64,000 nt of DNA from the NCBI RefSeq assembly GCF_029892565.1, contig NZ_JARXVH010000010.1, forward strand, positions 62,001 to 126,000. The letters run 5' to 3'. Positions 25,094 to 33,245 of the stretch are shown in pieces. The DNA is from Streptomyces pseudovenezuelae (GTDB lineage: Bacteria; Actinomycetota; Actinomycetes; Streptomycetales; Streptomycetaceae). Below the pieces are notes generated by a model, which saw only the letters and a list, made by a program, of their open reading frames with translations, did not search any database and was not told where the DNA came from. Within the stretch, counting starts at the first letter, position 1, and each line of letters begins with the position of its first letter. A program made the translations under genes and the position numbers.

Positions 25094-26401
25094 CTAGGTG
25101 AGGTCGACCCGTTGCCTGCGCATGAGCACCCAGACACAGCCGAGGCTGATCAGGGTCACCGCCGTGAGGTAGATGGTGATGGGTGTGGTCGACGACCAGT
25201 TGTCGTACAGGGCTGTGGCGACGATCGGGGCGAGGCCGCCGCCCAGGATGGCTCCCAGCTGATAGCCGAGCGAGGCTCCGCTGTAGCGGACCTCGGCCTT
25301 GAAGAGTCCGGAGAACAGCGCGGCTATCGGGCCGTAGACCAGGCCCATGAACACCGCTGTCACCAGGAGCGCGAGCAGGATCAGTGGTGATTCGGCGGTG
25401 TCGACCAGCGGGAACAGGATGATCGCGCAGCCGACCAGGCCGATGGAACCGACCATGAGCACCCTGCGCTTGCCGTTCCGGTCCGAGTAGGCCGAGGCCC
25501 AGGGGATGACCGCCAGCCACACGAAGGAAGCGATGAGGGTGAAGGTGAGGATGAGGTTCCGGCTCAGTCCGAGCCCCGCGGTCGTGTAGGCCAGCAGATA
25601 GGCCATGAAGATGTAACCGACCGCGTTGATCCCGATGAAGGCACCGGCGGACAGGCCCACCTCGCGCCAGCTCTCCCGCAGCACGACCACCAAGGGCATG
25701 CGCTGCTCGGACCTGGTCTGCTTGATCGCCTCGAAGTCGGGGCTCTCGGAGATGGTCAGCCGGATCACCAGGCCGGCGATGACCATGACGGCACTGGCCA
25801 GGAAGGGCACGCGCCAGCCCCAGGACAGGAAGGCGTCACTGCTGAGGTTGGTGGTGAGTCCGAGGAACACCAGGTTGGCGACGATGAGCCCGCCCGGCAC
25901 GCCCATCTGCGGGAAGCTGCCGTAGAAGGCCTTCTTGCGGTCCGGGGCGTGTTCGACGGCCATCAGGACCGCGCCGCCCCACTCGCCGCCGACCCCCAGG
26001 CCCTGGATGAACCGCAGAGTGACCAGCAGGACCGGCGCCCAGACGCCGATGGTGGCGTAGGTGGGCAGCAGGCCGATGCCCACCGTCGCGAGACCCATGG
26101 TGAGCAGGGAGATCACCAGCATCGACTTGCGGCCGACCCGGTCACCGAAGTGCCCCATGACGATGCCGCCGATCGGCCGGGCCGCGAATCCGACCGAGTA
26201 TGTGGCGAACGAGGCCAGGGTGCCCGCCGCCGGGGAGACGGTCGGGAAGAACAGCGGCCCGAACGCGATGGCCGCGGCCATGCCGTAGATGAAGTAGTCG
26301 TACCACTCGATGGCCGTTCCGATGAAGCTGGCCGTGGCCACCCGCGGCGGACGGACCCGCTGTGGCGTGACCGCCTCGGACAGATTTCGGTCGATGGTCA
26401 C
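25094..26401 (-). CDS. MFS transporter, metabolite:H+ symporter (MHS) family
   Basis: 435 residues with about 12 transmembrane segments. MHS signatures are present: ASFIGTAIEWYDYFIYG at the start, FGDRVGRKSML in loop 2-3, RFIQGLGVGGEWGGAVLMAVEHAP, and TISESPDFEAIK. The family imports carboxylates, shikimate, betaine and aromatic acids. The GTG at 26401 follows CAGGAGA; upstream in-frame codons are not conserved. Its promoter carries an operator differing at only two of 18 positions from the one in front of paaA, 6.5 kb away, so phenylacetate or a related aromatic acid is the likely substrate. That assignment is inference. Confidence 0.9.
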   Translation of the reverse strand: MTIDRNLSEAVTPQRVRPPRVATASFIGTAIEWYDYFIYGMAAAIAFGPLFFPTVSPAAGTLASFATYSVGFAARPIGGIVMGHFGDRVGRKSMLVISLLTMGLATVGIGLLPTYATIGVWAPVLLVTLRFIQGLGVGGEWGGAVLMAVEHAPDRKKAFYGSFPQMGVPGGLIVANLVFLGLTTNLSSDAFLSWGWRVPFLASAVMVIAGLVIRLTISESPDFEAIKQTRSEQRMPLVVVLRESWREVGLSAGAFIGINAVGYIFMAYLLAYTTAGLGLSRNLILTFTLIASFVWLAVIPWASAYSDRNGKRRVLMVGSIGLVGCAIILFPLVDTAESPLILLALLVTAVFMGLVYGPIAALFSGLFKAEVRYSGASLGYQLGAILGGGLAPIVATALYDNWSSTTPITIYLTAVTLISLGCVWVLMRRQRVDLT

Positions 26402-26644
26402 TTTTGTCTCCTGGCAGGGTGAGCGGTGCCGCAGACGCTGTTCAACGGGGCTCGGGGAGAGGAACGCATGCCGAAACGAAGCCACGGACGGACTCACTCA
26501 GCTGAGGTCGCGGCTCAAACAGGGCGCTGCGCGACTGGCGTCCATGGGGTCACGGGATGGGTGAACCGGCAGCGCCAGTACTGACCGACGGAAGGCAGGG
26601 GCACGGTGGCGCCCGGGCCCTTCCCGTCGACTGAAGACCAACCG

Positions 26645-26662
26645 ACCGAACGATTGGTCGTT
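26645..26662 (-). promoter_or_regulatory. paa-type operator at transporter promoter
   Basis: Plus-strand sequence ACCGAACGATTGGTCGTT. On the minus strand it matches 16 of 18 positions of the site at 33153-33170 before paaA. It lies just downstream of the predicted start of transcription, a position suited to repression. Confidence 0.65.
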
Positions 26663-26674
26663 TGGTGATTGGTG

Positions 26675-26703
26675 AGTAAAGGGAGCCGTGCACCCGGTGT
26701 CAA
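26675..26703 (-). promoter_or_regulatory. predicted promoter of MHS transporter
   Basis: On the minus strand, TTGACA (26698-26703) and TTTACT (26675-26680) are separated by exactly 17 bp. Transcription would start near 26668, leaving a leader of about 270 nt and placing the start immediately before the operator. Confidence 0.65.
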
Positions 26704-26844
26704 GGGAGCTGTACGGATGGGATTTTGCCCGGGAAAGACCGTGCCCAGGGCAACCGTTGAACGTCTCCCCTTGACACCTCGACCGCCACAGGACTCACCT
26801 GGCCCGCACGCTCGACCGACCCGGCTGTTTGCCGGTGCACATGG

Positions 26845-27858
26845 TCAGACCCAGTTGACCGCGGTGGTGGCCGTCGCCGCGGTGACCGCGGCCAGACGTC
26901 GGAAGTCGAGGGTGTCCGGCACGTCGGTCGGCCGGTGGTAGTTCGGGTTCCGGAAGTTGGCCGTGTCCGTCAACATGACTGCGGGGATACGGCGGTTCCA
27001 GAAGGGTGCGTGGTCGCTGCGGCCCAAGTGGTTGGCCGGTGGGACCACCAACCCGATGAGCATGCCCAGGAGTCCGTCGGGCCTCGGGTCGCGCAGCAGG
27101 ATGCTCGGCAGCCCGGTCGACGTGGCCGCGGCGGCCCGCTCCCAGGACCTGGCAGCGGCGGTGGAGGTCTTGCGGTGGACGACGAGGGTGAAGTTCCCCC
27201 GGAAGCCATTGGCCTCGGTGGCTGCGGCCGCCCCGGGAAAGGCGGTTGAGAAGCCGGCCGGGAGGCGCTGGGTGTCGGGCTCGTCCACGAAGTAGCCGAC
27301 CGATTCGAGGCAGATCATCCCCGACACGCGCTGCCTGGAGGTGAGTACGCGCGCGGCGTGCTGGGCCCCGATCAGGCCGAGCTCCTCCATGTCGAACAGC
27401 GCGAGCGAGACCGAGGGCGCGACGGGCAGCCGGGCCAGCAGGCGCGCAATCTCCAGTACCGCGGCGACTCCTGACGCGTTGTCATCGGCGCCGGGGCTGC
27501 CGTCGACACTGTCCAGGTGTGCCCCGATCAGCACCGTGGTGGAGTTGTCGGCACCGGGCAACGACGCGATGAGGTTGGCCCCTTGGAGGCGTCGGTGCAG
27601 TCGCGGCTTCAACGCGATGGCCCGGTGGCCCTGTTGGTCGGTCGCGCCGATCCGCCAGCGCAGATCGAAAGGCTGGCGTTCCACCTGCCAGCCGGCGGAG
27701 ACCAACTCCTCGGACACATATGACTCGGCGCGCAACATGATGTCCGGCGCCCGGCGTCGGCTTCGCGGGTGTGCGCTGAGGAATTCGACATCACGGCGCA
27801 GACGTGACTCGTCCACGAACGGCTCGAAGTCACTCACATCTGCTGGGTCGTGGGTCAC
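26845..27858 (-). CDS. M28-family metallopeptidase (aminopeptidase-like)
   Basis: 337 residues. The di-zinc motifs are ordered as expected: GAHLDSVDGSPGADDNASG (His, Asp), FDMEELGLIGA (catalytic and ligand Glu), and near the C-terminus RSDHAPFW and NYHRPTD (His). There is no signal peptide, so it is probably cytoplasmic, unlike many secreted M28 enzymes. It removes N-terminal residues from peptides, or acts on another small amide; the substrate is unknown. The GTG start at 27858 has GGAG upstream. It is divergent to a TetR gene 140 bp away. Confidence 0.88.
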   Translation of the reverse strand: MTHDPADVSDFEPFVDESRLRRDVEFLSAHPRSRRRAPDIMLRAESYVSEELVSAGWQVERQPFDLRWRIGATDQQGHRAIALKPRLHRRLQGANLIASLPGADNSTTVLIGAHLDSVDGSPGADDNASGVAAVLEIARLLARLPVAPSVSLALFDMEELGLIGAQHAARVLTSRQRVSGMICLESVGYFVDEPDTQRLPAGFSTAFPGAAAATEANGFRGNFTLVVHRKTSTAAARSWERAAAATSTGLPSILLRDPRPDGLLGMLIGLVVPPANHLGRSDHAPFWNRRIPAVMLTDTANFRNPNYHRPTDVPDTLDFRRLAAVTAATATTAVNWV

Positions 27859-27958
27859 CGCTACTCCGTGGATTCACTGCGTTCGCACAAGCGGGGTTCC
27901 TCGATGCGCGCCGTCGCGGCGCGATTCGGCGATCATATCCGGCACACCTGAGCGGGAG

Positions 27959-27979
27959 TGATCACCGGGGGTGTGATCA
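27959..27979. promoter_or_regulatory. candidate operator for TetR gene at 27999
   Basis: TGATCAC (27959-27965) and GTGATCA (27973-27979) form a 7-bp inverted repeat with a 7-bp spacer, 8 bp before a TAGCAT -10-like hexamer (27987-27992) that leads directly to the ATG. It is positioned to block the promoter of the TetR gene. Confidence 0.55.
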
Positions 27980-27998
27980 ACGGGGTTAGCATACGGTT

Positions 27999-28682
27999 AT
28001 GACTGACAGTTCCCGGGGAGGTACGCCGGACGACGGCCGCCCCTTGAGGCGAGACGCCGCCCTGAACCGGGAACGAATTCTGCACGCCGCTCGCGAGATC
28101 TTCGGTCAGCACGGGCTGGGGGTCACCCTCGACGACGTGGCCCGTCATGCCGGAGTCGGGGTCGGCACGGTGTACCGCCGCTTCCCCACCAAGGAAGCAC
28201 TGGTGCGTGCCCTGTTCGAGCACGACCTGGCCCTGCGGCAGAAGTCGGCCGAGGAGGCGCTCGCTCAGCCCGACCCCTGGCAGGGCCTCGTCGACTTCCT
28301 GATGCTGATGACGGCAGACCTCGCCGAGAACCGCGGTCTGCACGAAGTGATCATGCTGGGCAATCACAGCTCCGCGCCCCTCGAAACGGCACGCGGCGGC
28401 ATGCTCCCTTTTCTGGAGGAACTGATCCGTCGGGCCCAGGAAAGCGGTCAGTTGCGCGAGGAGGTCACTCCCTCCGACATCCCCGTCATGGTGCACATGC
28501 TGAGTCAGGCCACCCAGTTCACCCAGGGCAAGCGGCCTGACATCTGGCGCCGCTACATCGAGATCCTTCTGAACGGCCTCAGGCAACGCCCCGACAATCC
28601 GCCCCTGACGACTCCCAGCCTCGGCAATGAGACCGTGGAGCAGGTGATGGGCCTGGTCAGGCCCGCGCCGAAAGCGGAGTAG
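27999..28682 (+). CDS. TetR/AcrR-family regulator (SbtR-like)
   Basis: 227 residues. The helix-turn-helix is RILHAAREIFGQHGLGVTLDDVARHAGVGVGTVYRRFPTKEALV (about residues 26-69), the GVGVGTVYRRFP form typical of the SbtR-type C-terminal group. TAGCAT lies 6 nt before the ATG and there is no ribosome binding site, so the mRNA is probably leaderless. It is divergent to the M28 peptidase. Its downstream neighbour is a truncated hydrolase fused directly after its stop. Its target is probably itself and/or a gene lost in that deletion. Confidence 0.88.
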   Translation: MTDSSRGGTPDDGRPLRRDAALNRERILHAAREIFGQHGLGVTLDDVARHAGVGVGTVYRRFPTKEALVRALFEHDLALRQKSAEEALAQPDPWQGLVDFLMLMTADLAENRGLHEVIMLGNHSSAPLETARGGMLPFLEELIRRAQESGQLREEVTPSDIPVMVHMLSQATQFTQGKRPDIWRRYIEILLNGLRQRPDNPPLTTPSLGNETVEQVMGLVRPAPKAE

Positions 28683-28689
28683 CCGGCCG

Positions 28690-29366
28690 ATCCCCCGGAT
28701 GGGCTCCAGTACCGCACCACGTCGACCGGCTCCACCTACAAGGACGGCGTCGCGGACGTGAAGAGCGCCATCCGCTATCTACGGGCCCACTCCGGCACGT
28801 ACGGGATCGACACCAGCGAGGTGGCCGTCTGGGGTCAGTCGGCCGGCGGGTACCTCGCTGCCATGGCCGGCGCCACCAGCGGGACGAAGGACTTCGTCTC
28901 GGGGGACGACCTCGACCAGGGCAGTGATGTCCAGGCCGTGGTCGACGAGTTCGGCGCCGGCGACCTGGCGAAGCTGGCCGACGACTACGTCGCGGCGACC
29001 AAGGCGACGTACGAGGCGCCCGGCAGCTTCGTCAACGCCTACGTCTTCGGTCCCGGATCCAAGGAGACCGTCACCACGGACCCGGCCGCCAACAAGGCCG
29101 CGAACCCTGCCACTTACCTGAGTTCGACCTCCGCTCCCTTCATCCTGCTCCAGGGGGACAGGGACCGGATCATCTCCCCCAGCCAGTCGCTGATACTTCT
29201 CGACGCCCTCAAGGCGAAGGGAGTTGAGGCGACGCGCTATGTCATCAAGGGAGCCGACCACGGAGACATGTCGTTCCTCGGCGACCCGAAGGCCGGCCTG
29301 CCCTGGTCGACGCAGAAGGTGATGGGCATCATCACCGGGTTCCTGGACCAGAAGCTGCAAAAGTGA
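28690..29366 (+). pseudogene. alpha/beta hydrolase (BD-FAE-like esterase), 5' end lost
   Basis: The coding frame is recognisable from about 28695 (DGLQYRTTSTGSTYKDGVAD), continues through the nucleophile motif GIDTSEVAVWGQSAGGYLAAM and ends with the triad Asp/His regions ILLQGDRDRIISPSQ and KGADHGDM. The first roughly 100-150 residues, including any signal peptide and the HGG oxyanion motif, are missing. No good start codon with a ribosome binding site remains, although 28758 could start a 202-residue fragment. Its beginning abuts the stop of the TetR gene within 10-15 bp, indicating a deletion. Confidence 0.8.
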
Positions 29367-29387
29367 CCGCCCTCGGCCGGCCAGGGC

Positions 29388-30500
29388 TCAGCTGTCGTAG
29401 TCGACCGTCACCTTCTCGGACACCGGGTAGGACTGGCAGGTCAGTACATAGCCGGCGTCCACCTCGGCGGGTTCCAGGGCGTAGTTGCGGCGCATGTCCA
29501 CCTCGCCGTCCGTGATCCGCGCCCGGCAGGTGCCGCAGACCCCGCCCTTGCACGCGAACGGGAGGTCCGGGCGGATGCGGGCGGCGGAGTCGAGCAGCGT
29601 GCTCTCGCGGGACAGTCCGGCGGTGGTGGAGCGGCCGTCGAGGGTGACGGTGACATGGCTGACCGGCCCGCTGGCCGCCTTCTCCTCGTGGTGGACCGGG
29701 CTGGGCGGCTCATCGGCGTAGAAGAGTTCCTGATGGACCCGCTCGCCGGGTACCTCCAGGCCGGCGAGGACCTGTTGGGCGTCGAGCACCATGCCGTGGG
29801 GGCCGCACAGCCACCAGTGGTCGACGCCCTCGACGTCGACCAGTCCGTCGATGAGGGCGGCCAGGCGGTCGCCGTCGAGTCGGCCGGAGAGGAGGTCGGC
29901 CTCGCGGGGTTCGCGGGAGAGGACGTGGGCGAGCTGGAAGCGGGTGTGGTACTCGTCCTTCAGGTCGGCCAGTTCGTCGGCGAACATCACCGTGTCGGTG
30001 CGGCGGTTGCCGTAGAAGAGCGTGACCTGGGAGCGGTCGTCGGACGCCAGGACCGACTCGGCGATGGACATCATGGGGGTGATGCCCGAGCCGGCCGCGA
30101 TGAGCACATGGTGGCCCGGCGCGGTGAGGTCAGGGGTGAACGCTCCGACGGGGGCCATGACTTCGACGGTGTCGCCCGCTTCGACCTCGTGGACGAGCCA
30201 GGAGGAGAAGAGGCCTTCGGGGACCTCACGGACGCCGATGCGCGGCGGTGCGCCCGCCGGTGAGCAGATCGAGTACGAACGCCTTTCGTCACGTCCCTCG
30301 ATGTCACGGCGCAGGGTGAGCGACTGGCCGGGGCTGAAGGCGAACTCGTCCGCGAGAGCGTCCGGGACCTCGAAGCTGACAGCGACCGCGTCCTCGCACA
30401 GGCGCTCCACCGCGGCGACCCGCAACGGATGGAACGCCGCCCGGCGCCGACGCACGGTCGCCGCGGGGGCACCGGCGATCGGTGTCATCACCTCTGCCAT
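29388..30500 (-). CDS. paaE: 1,2-phenylacetyl-CoA epoxidase reductase subunit PaaE
   Basis: 370 residues. The FAD-binding motif RRSYSICS, the NAD-binding segment GHHVLIAAGSGITPMMSIAES and the C-terminal plant-type [2Fe-2S] ferredoxin with CKGGVCGTCRA and the distal Cys in VLTCQSYP are all present. It passes electrons from NAD(P)H to the PaaA di-iron site. It is the last gene of the paaABCDE operon; its ATG overlaps the stop of paaD. The length is normal. Confidence 0.96.
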   Translation of the reverse strand: MAEVMTPIAGAPAATVRRRRAAFHPLRVAAVERLCEDAVAVSFEVPDALADEFAFSPGQSLTLRRDIEGRDERRSYSICSPAGAPPRIGVREVPEGLFSSWLVHEVEAGDTVEVMAPVGAFTPDLTAPGHHVLIAAGSGITPMMSIAESVLASDDRSQVTLFYGNRRTDTVMFADELADLKDEYHTRFQLAHVLSREPREADLLSGRLDGDRLAALIDGLVDVEGVDHWWLCGPHGMVLDAQQVLAGLEVPGERVHQELFYADEPPSPVHHEEKAASGPVSHVTVTLDGRSTTAGLSRESTLLDSAARIRPDLPFACKGGVCGTCRARITDGEVDMRRNYALEPAEVDAGYVLTCQSYPVSEKVTVDYDS

Positions 30501-31015
30501 CAGATCTCCTTGACGTACTCGAACGGCTCCTGGCAGGTGCGGCAGCGCCACAACGCCTTGCAGGGGGTGGCCGCGAAGCGCGAGGTCTCCTCGGTGTCGA
30601 CCGAACCACAGAGCGGACACGCGATCGTGCGCCGGGTCGGCGACAGATTCAGCGGAACGGGGCCCGCCGAGTGCCTCGGGGCCGCCGTCGGCGGTGCGAT
30701 GCCGTGCTCGGCGAGCTTGCGGCGCCCGGCGGCGGTGATCCAGTCGCTCGTCCACGGCGGGTTCAGCACCGTACGGATCTCGACCCGGTCGAAGCCGGCC
30801 TCGCGCAGCCGAGCGTCGACGCCCGCGCGCATCTCGGCCATGGCGGGACAGCCCGAGTAGGTCGGGGTGAGGCTCGCGACGACCGTCCCGTCGTCCTCGA
30901 TCGTGACGTCGCGCAGGACACCCAGGTCGGCCAGGGTGAGCATCGGAAGCTCCGGGTCCGGCACCTGTTCGGCGAGGTACCGGGCGCGTCGGACGTCGTG
31001 CAGGACGGTCACCAT
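30500..31015 (-). CDS. paaD: phenylacetyl-CoA epoxidase subunit PaaD
   Basis: 171 residues. The N-terminal DUF59/MIP18-type domain (VPDPELPMLTLADLGVLRDV, SGCPAMAEM) is followed by a C-terminal four-cysteine zinc-like knot (CPLCGS and WRCRTCQEPFEY). PaaD is needed for activity in vivo and is thought to assist Fe-S or di-iron maturation. Its start overlaps the end of paaC by 7 nt, and its end overlaps paaE by 1 nt. Confidence 0.95.
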   Translation of the reverse strand: MVTVLHDVRRARYLAEQVPDPELPMLTLADLGVLRDVTIEDDGTVVASLTPTYSGCPAMAEMRAGVDARLREAGFDRVEIRTVLNPPWTSDWITAAGRRKLAEHGIAPPTAAPRHSAGPVPLNLSPTRRTIACPLCGSVDTEETSRFAATPCKALWRCRTCQEPFEYVKEI

Positions 31016-31839
31016 GTCGCCTCCGGGTGAGCGCGGGCGACACTCTGCATCTCGGTCACGAGCGGGCCGAGATGGTCGGTGTGCGCGCCCTGCCGGCCGG
31101 CACCGGGCAGGAACTCGGCCTGCGGCACGGGGAGTCCGGCCGCGCCGAGGACCTGCCGGAGGTCTTCCGTCACGGCGTCACGCACGTCGTGCGCGACGAA
31201 CAGCTCTTCCCAGTACGGCGCCAGCGACTCCAGCGCCACCTCCGTGCGCGCGCGGGACTCCTCCGTGCCGTCGCCCAGGCGCACGGTCCACTCGGCGGCG
31301 TACTGCCGGTGGTAGGTGAGCTCCTTGACGCCCTTGGCCGCGATGGCCGCGAGCACCGGGTCGGGCGAGGCGGACAGCTCGACGAAGTGGGCGAGGCGCC
31401 AGCTGGACAGCACCAGCAACCGCACGATGGAGAACGCGAAGTCTCCGTTGGGCAGTTCGGCCAGGCGTACGTTGCGGAACTCGTCGGCGTCGCGGAAGTA
31501 GGCGTAGGCGTCCTCGCCGCGCCCGGTGCCGTCCACCTGGCCGCAGCGCGCGTACAGCAGCCGGGCCTGGCCGAGCAGGTCGAGCCCGATGTTGGCGAGC
31601 GCGACCTCCTCCTCCAGCTCCGGGGCCCGGGTGACCCATTCGGCGAGCCGCTGGGCCAGGACCAGGGCGTCGTCGCCCAACGCCGCGCAGAGGGCGACCA
31701 GTTCGACGGCGTCGACGCCCTCGGGGACGGTGGTGTCCACCCCGTGCAGCGGGTCCTCGAAGCCGGTGCCGAACGCCCAGCGGGCGTCGCTGTCGTCGTG
31801 CCCCTCGGCCAGGGTCATGTAGACGTGGTCGTCACTCAT
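31009..31839 (-). CDS. paaC: phenylacetyl-CoA epoxidase structural subunit PaaC
   Basis: 276 residues, a ferritin-like helical protein. Signature segments are LGDDALVLAQRLAEWVTRAPELEEEVALANIGLDLLGQARLL and GVKELTYHRQYAAEW. PaaC pairs with PaaA as a scaffold and has no catalytic iron of its own. It lies 9 bp after paaB on the same strand. Length and motifs are normal. Confidence 0.95.
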   Translation of the reverse strand: MSDDHVYMTLAEGHDDSDARWAFGTGFEDPLHGVDTTVPEGVDAVELVALCAALGDDALVLAQRLAEWVTRAPELEEEVALANIGLDLLGQARLLYARCGQVDGTGRGEDAYAYFRDADEFRNVRLAELPNGDFAFSIVRLLVLSSWRLAHFVELSASPDPVLAAIAAKGVKELTYHRQYAAEWTVRLGDGTEESRARTEVALESLAPYWEELFVAHDVRDAVTEDLRQVLGAAGLPVPQAEFLPGAGRQGAHTDHLGPLVTEMQSVARAHPEATW

Positions 31840-31848
31840 ACCCGGCTC

Positions 31849-32151
31849 CTAGATGTGCGGGACATCGTCGGGGATGTCGTAGAAGGTCGGGTGCCGGTAG
31901 ACCTTGTCGGCGCTGGGCGCGAAGAAGGGGTCCTTCTCGTCCCGGGTGGAGGCGGCGATGTGCTCCGAGCGCACGACCCAGATGCTGACGCCCTCGTTGC
32001 GCCGGGTGTAGAGGTCGCGGGCGTGGGTGAGGGCCATCTGGTCGTCCGCCGCGTGCAGCGAGCCGACGTGGACGTGGTTGAGTCCGCGCTTGCCGCGCAC
32101 GAACACCTCGTACAGCGGCCACTCGCGTTTCTCGTTCTGCGTGTCGCTCAT
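31849..32151 (-). CDS. paaB: phenylacetyl-CoA epoxidase subunit PaaB
   Basis: 100 residues. It starts MSDTQNEKREWPLYEVFVRGKRGLNHVHVGSLHAAD and ends near the conserved SADKVYRHPTFYDIPDDV. PaaB is the small bridging subunit of the epoxidase complex. The ATG overlaps the stop codon of paaA (ATGA), so translation is coupled. The frame is open further upstream inside paaA but not conserved there. Confidence 0.95.
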   Translation of the reverse strand: MSDTQNEKREWPLYEVFVRGKRGLNHVHVGSLHAADDQMALTHARDLYTRRNEGVSIWVVRSEHIAASTRDEKDPFFAPSADKVYRHPTFYDIPDDVPHI

Positions 32152-33134
32152 GCCGCCGCCTCCGCACGGGCTCGGGCCGCCTGCTTGGCGGCGTGGGCGC
32201 TCGCGGCCTCGCGTACCCAGGCGCCCTCTTCGTGGGCGGCCCGGCGCCGCTCCATCCGCTCGGCGTTGCACGGGCCGTCGCCGCTGATCACCCGCTTGAG
32301 CTCGGAGTAGTCAGGGGTGCCGTAGTCGTGGTGGCCGCGCTCCTCGTTCCAGCGCAGCTCCGGGTCGGGCAGGGTCACGCCGAGCTTGGCGGCCTGCGGC
32401 ACGGTCATGTCGACGAAGCGCTGGCGCAGTTCGTCGTTGCTGTGCCGCTTGATCTTCCAGGCCATCGACTGCGCCGAGTTGGGCGAGTCGTCGTCGGGCG
32501 GACCGAACATCATCAGCGAGGCCCACCACCAGCGGTCCACCGCGTCCTGCACCATCTCCCGCTGCTCCCGGGTGCCGCGCATCATCGTCAGCAGCAACTC
32601 GTAGCCCTGGCGCTGGTGGAAGGACTCCTCCTTGCAGATCCGCACCATCGCGCGCGCGTAGGGCCCGTACGAACTGCGGCACAGGGGAACCTGGTTGCAG
32701 ATCGCCGCGCCGTCCACGAACCAGCCGATGACGCCGACGTCGGCGAAGCTGGGCGTCGGGTAGTTGAAGATCGAGGAGTACTTCTGGCGCCCTTCGAGCA
32801 GCCGCTGCGTCAGCTCCGCGCGGTCGATGCCCAGGGTCTCGGCCGCCGAGTACAGGTACAGCCCGTGGCCGGCCTCGTCCTGGACCTTGGCGAACAGGAT
32901 CGACTTGCGGCGCAGCGAGGGCGCCCTGGTGATCCACTCGCCCTCGGGCTGCATACCGATGATCTCGGAGTGGGCGTGCTGGGCGATCTGCCGGACCAGC
33001 GTCTTGCGGTAGCCCTCCGGCATCCAGTCACGCGGCTCGATCCGCTGGTCGCGCGCGATCGTCGCGTCGAACTGCGACTCCAGCTCCTGCACGGCGTCAC
33101 TGTCGGGCGACGCGGCGGCGTGTGCCGTGGACAT
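32148..33134 (-). CDS. paaA: phenylacetyl-CoA epoxidase catalytic subunit PaaA
   Basis: 328 residues. The di-iron carboxylate motifs QDEAGHG and KEESFHQRQG are both intact. With PaaB, PaaC and PaaE it uses O2 to form the ring-1,2-epoxide of phenylacetyl-CoA in the cytoplasm. The ATG at 33134 follows AAAGGTGG; an upstream in-frame codon at 33161 lies inside the operator and is unlikely. It is the first gene of paaABCDE, with its own promoter and operator in the 111-bp gap after paaH. Confidence 0.97.
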   Translation of the reverse strand: MSTAHAAASPDSDAVQELESQFDATIARDQRIEPRDWMPEGYRKTLVRQIAQHAHSEIIGMQPEGEWITRAPSLRRKSILFAKVQDEAGHGLYLYSAAETLGIDRAELTQRLLEGRQKYSSIFNYPTPSFADVGVIGWFVDGAAICNQVPLCRSSYGPYARAMVRICKEESFHQRQGYELLLTMMRGTREQREMVQDAVDRWWWASLMMFGPPDDDSPNSAQSMAWKIKRHSNDELRQRFVDMTVPQAAKLGVTLPDPELRWNEERGHHDYGTPDYSELKRVISGDGPCNAERMERRRAAHEEGAWVREAASAHAAKQAARARAEAAA

Positions 33135-33152
33135 CTCTACCACCTTTCCCCT

Positions 33153-33178
33153 ACCGACCATTCGTTCGGTTCATCATA
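33153..33178 (-). promoter_or_regulatory. paaA promoter -10 and operator
   Basis: On the minus strand a TATGAT -10 hexamer (33173-33178) is followed at once by the operator ACCGAACGAATGGTCGGT (33153-33170), which covers the predicted transcription start. The operator matches sites before paaI and before the MHS transporter. A weak -35 (TTGCCA, 33198-33203) has 19-bp spacing. Confidence 0.7.
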
Positions 33179-33245
33179 CGGTGAACCCCCCACGGGCTGG
33201 CAAGCTCTGGGCCGCGGGTTCCCATCCGGAACGGCCCTGTCCCGG

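Larger units (their letters stand above)
26402..26844. other. 443-bp intergenic region: transporter promoter and leader
   Basis: The region lies between the transporter start and the stop of the M28 peptidase. It contains the transporter promoter/operator (26645-26703) and an untranslated leader of about 270 nt. No protein-coding frame is convincing. A plus-strand TTGACA at 26770 has no matching -10 element. Confidence 0.5.
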
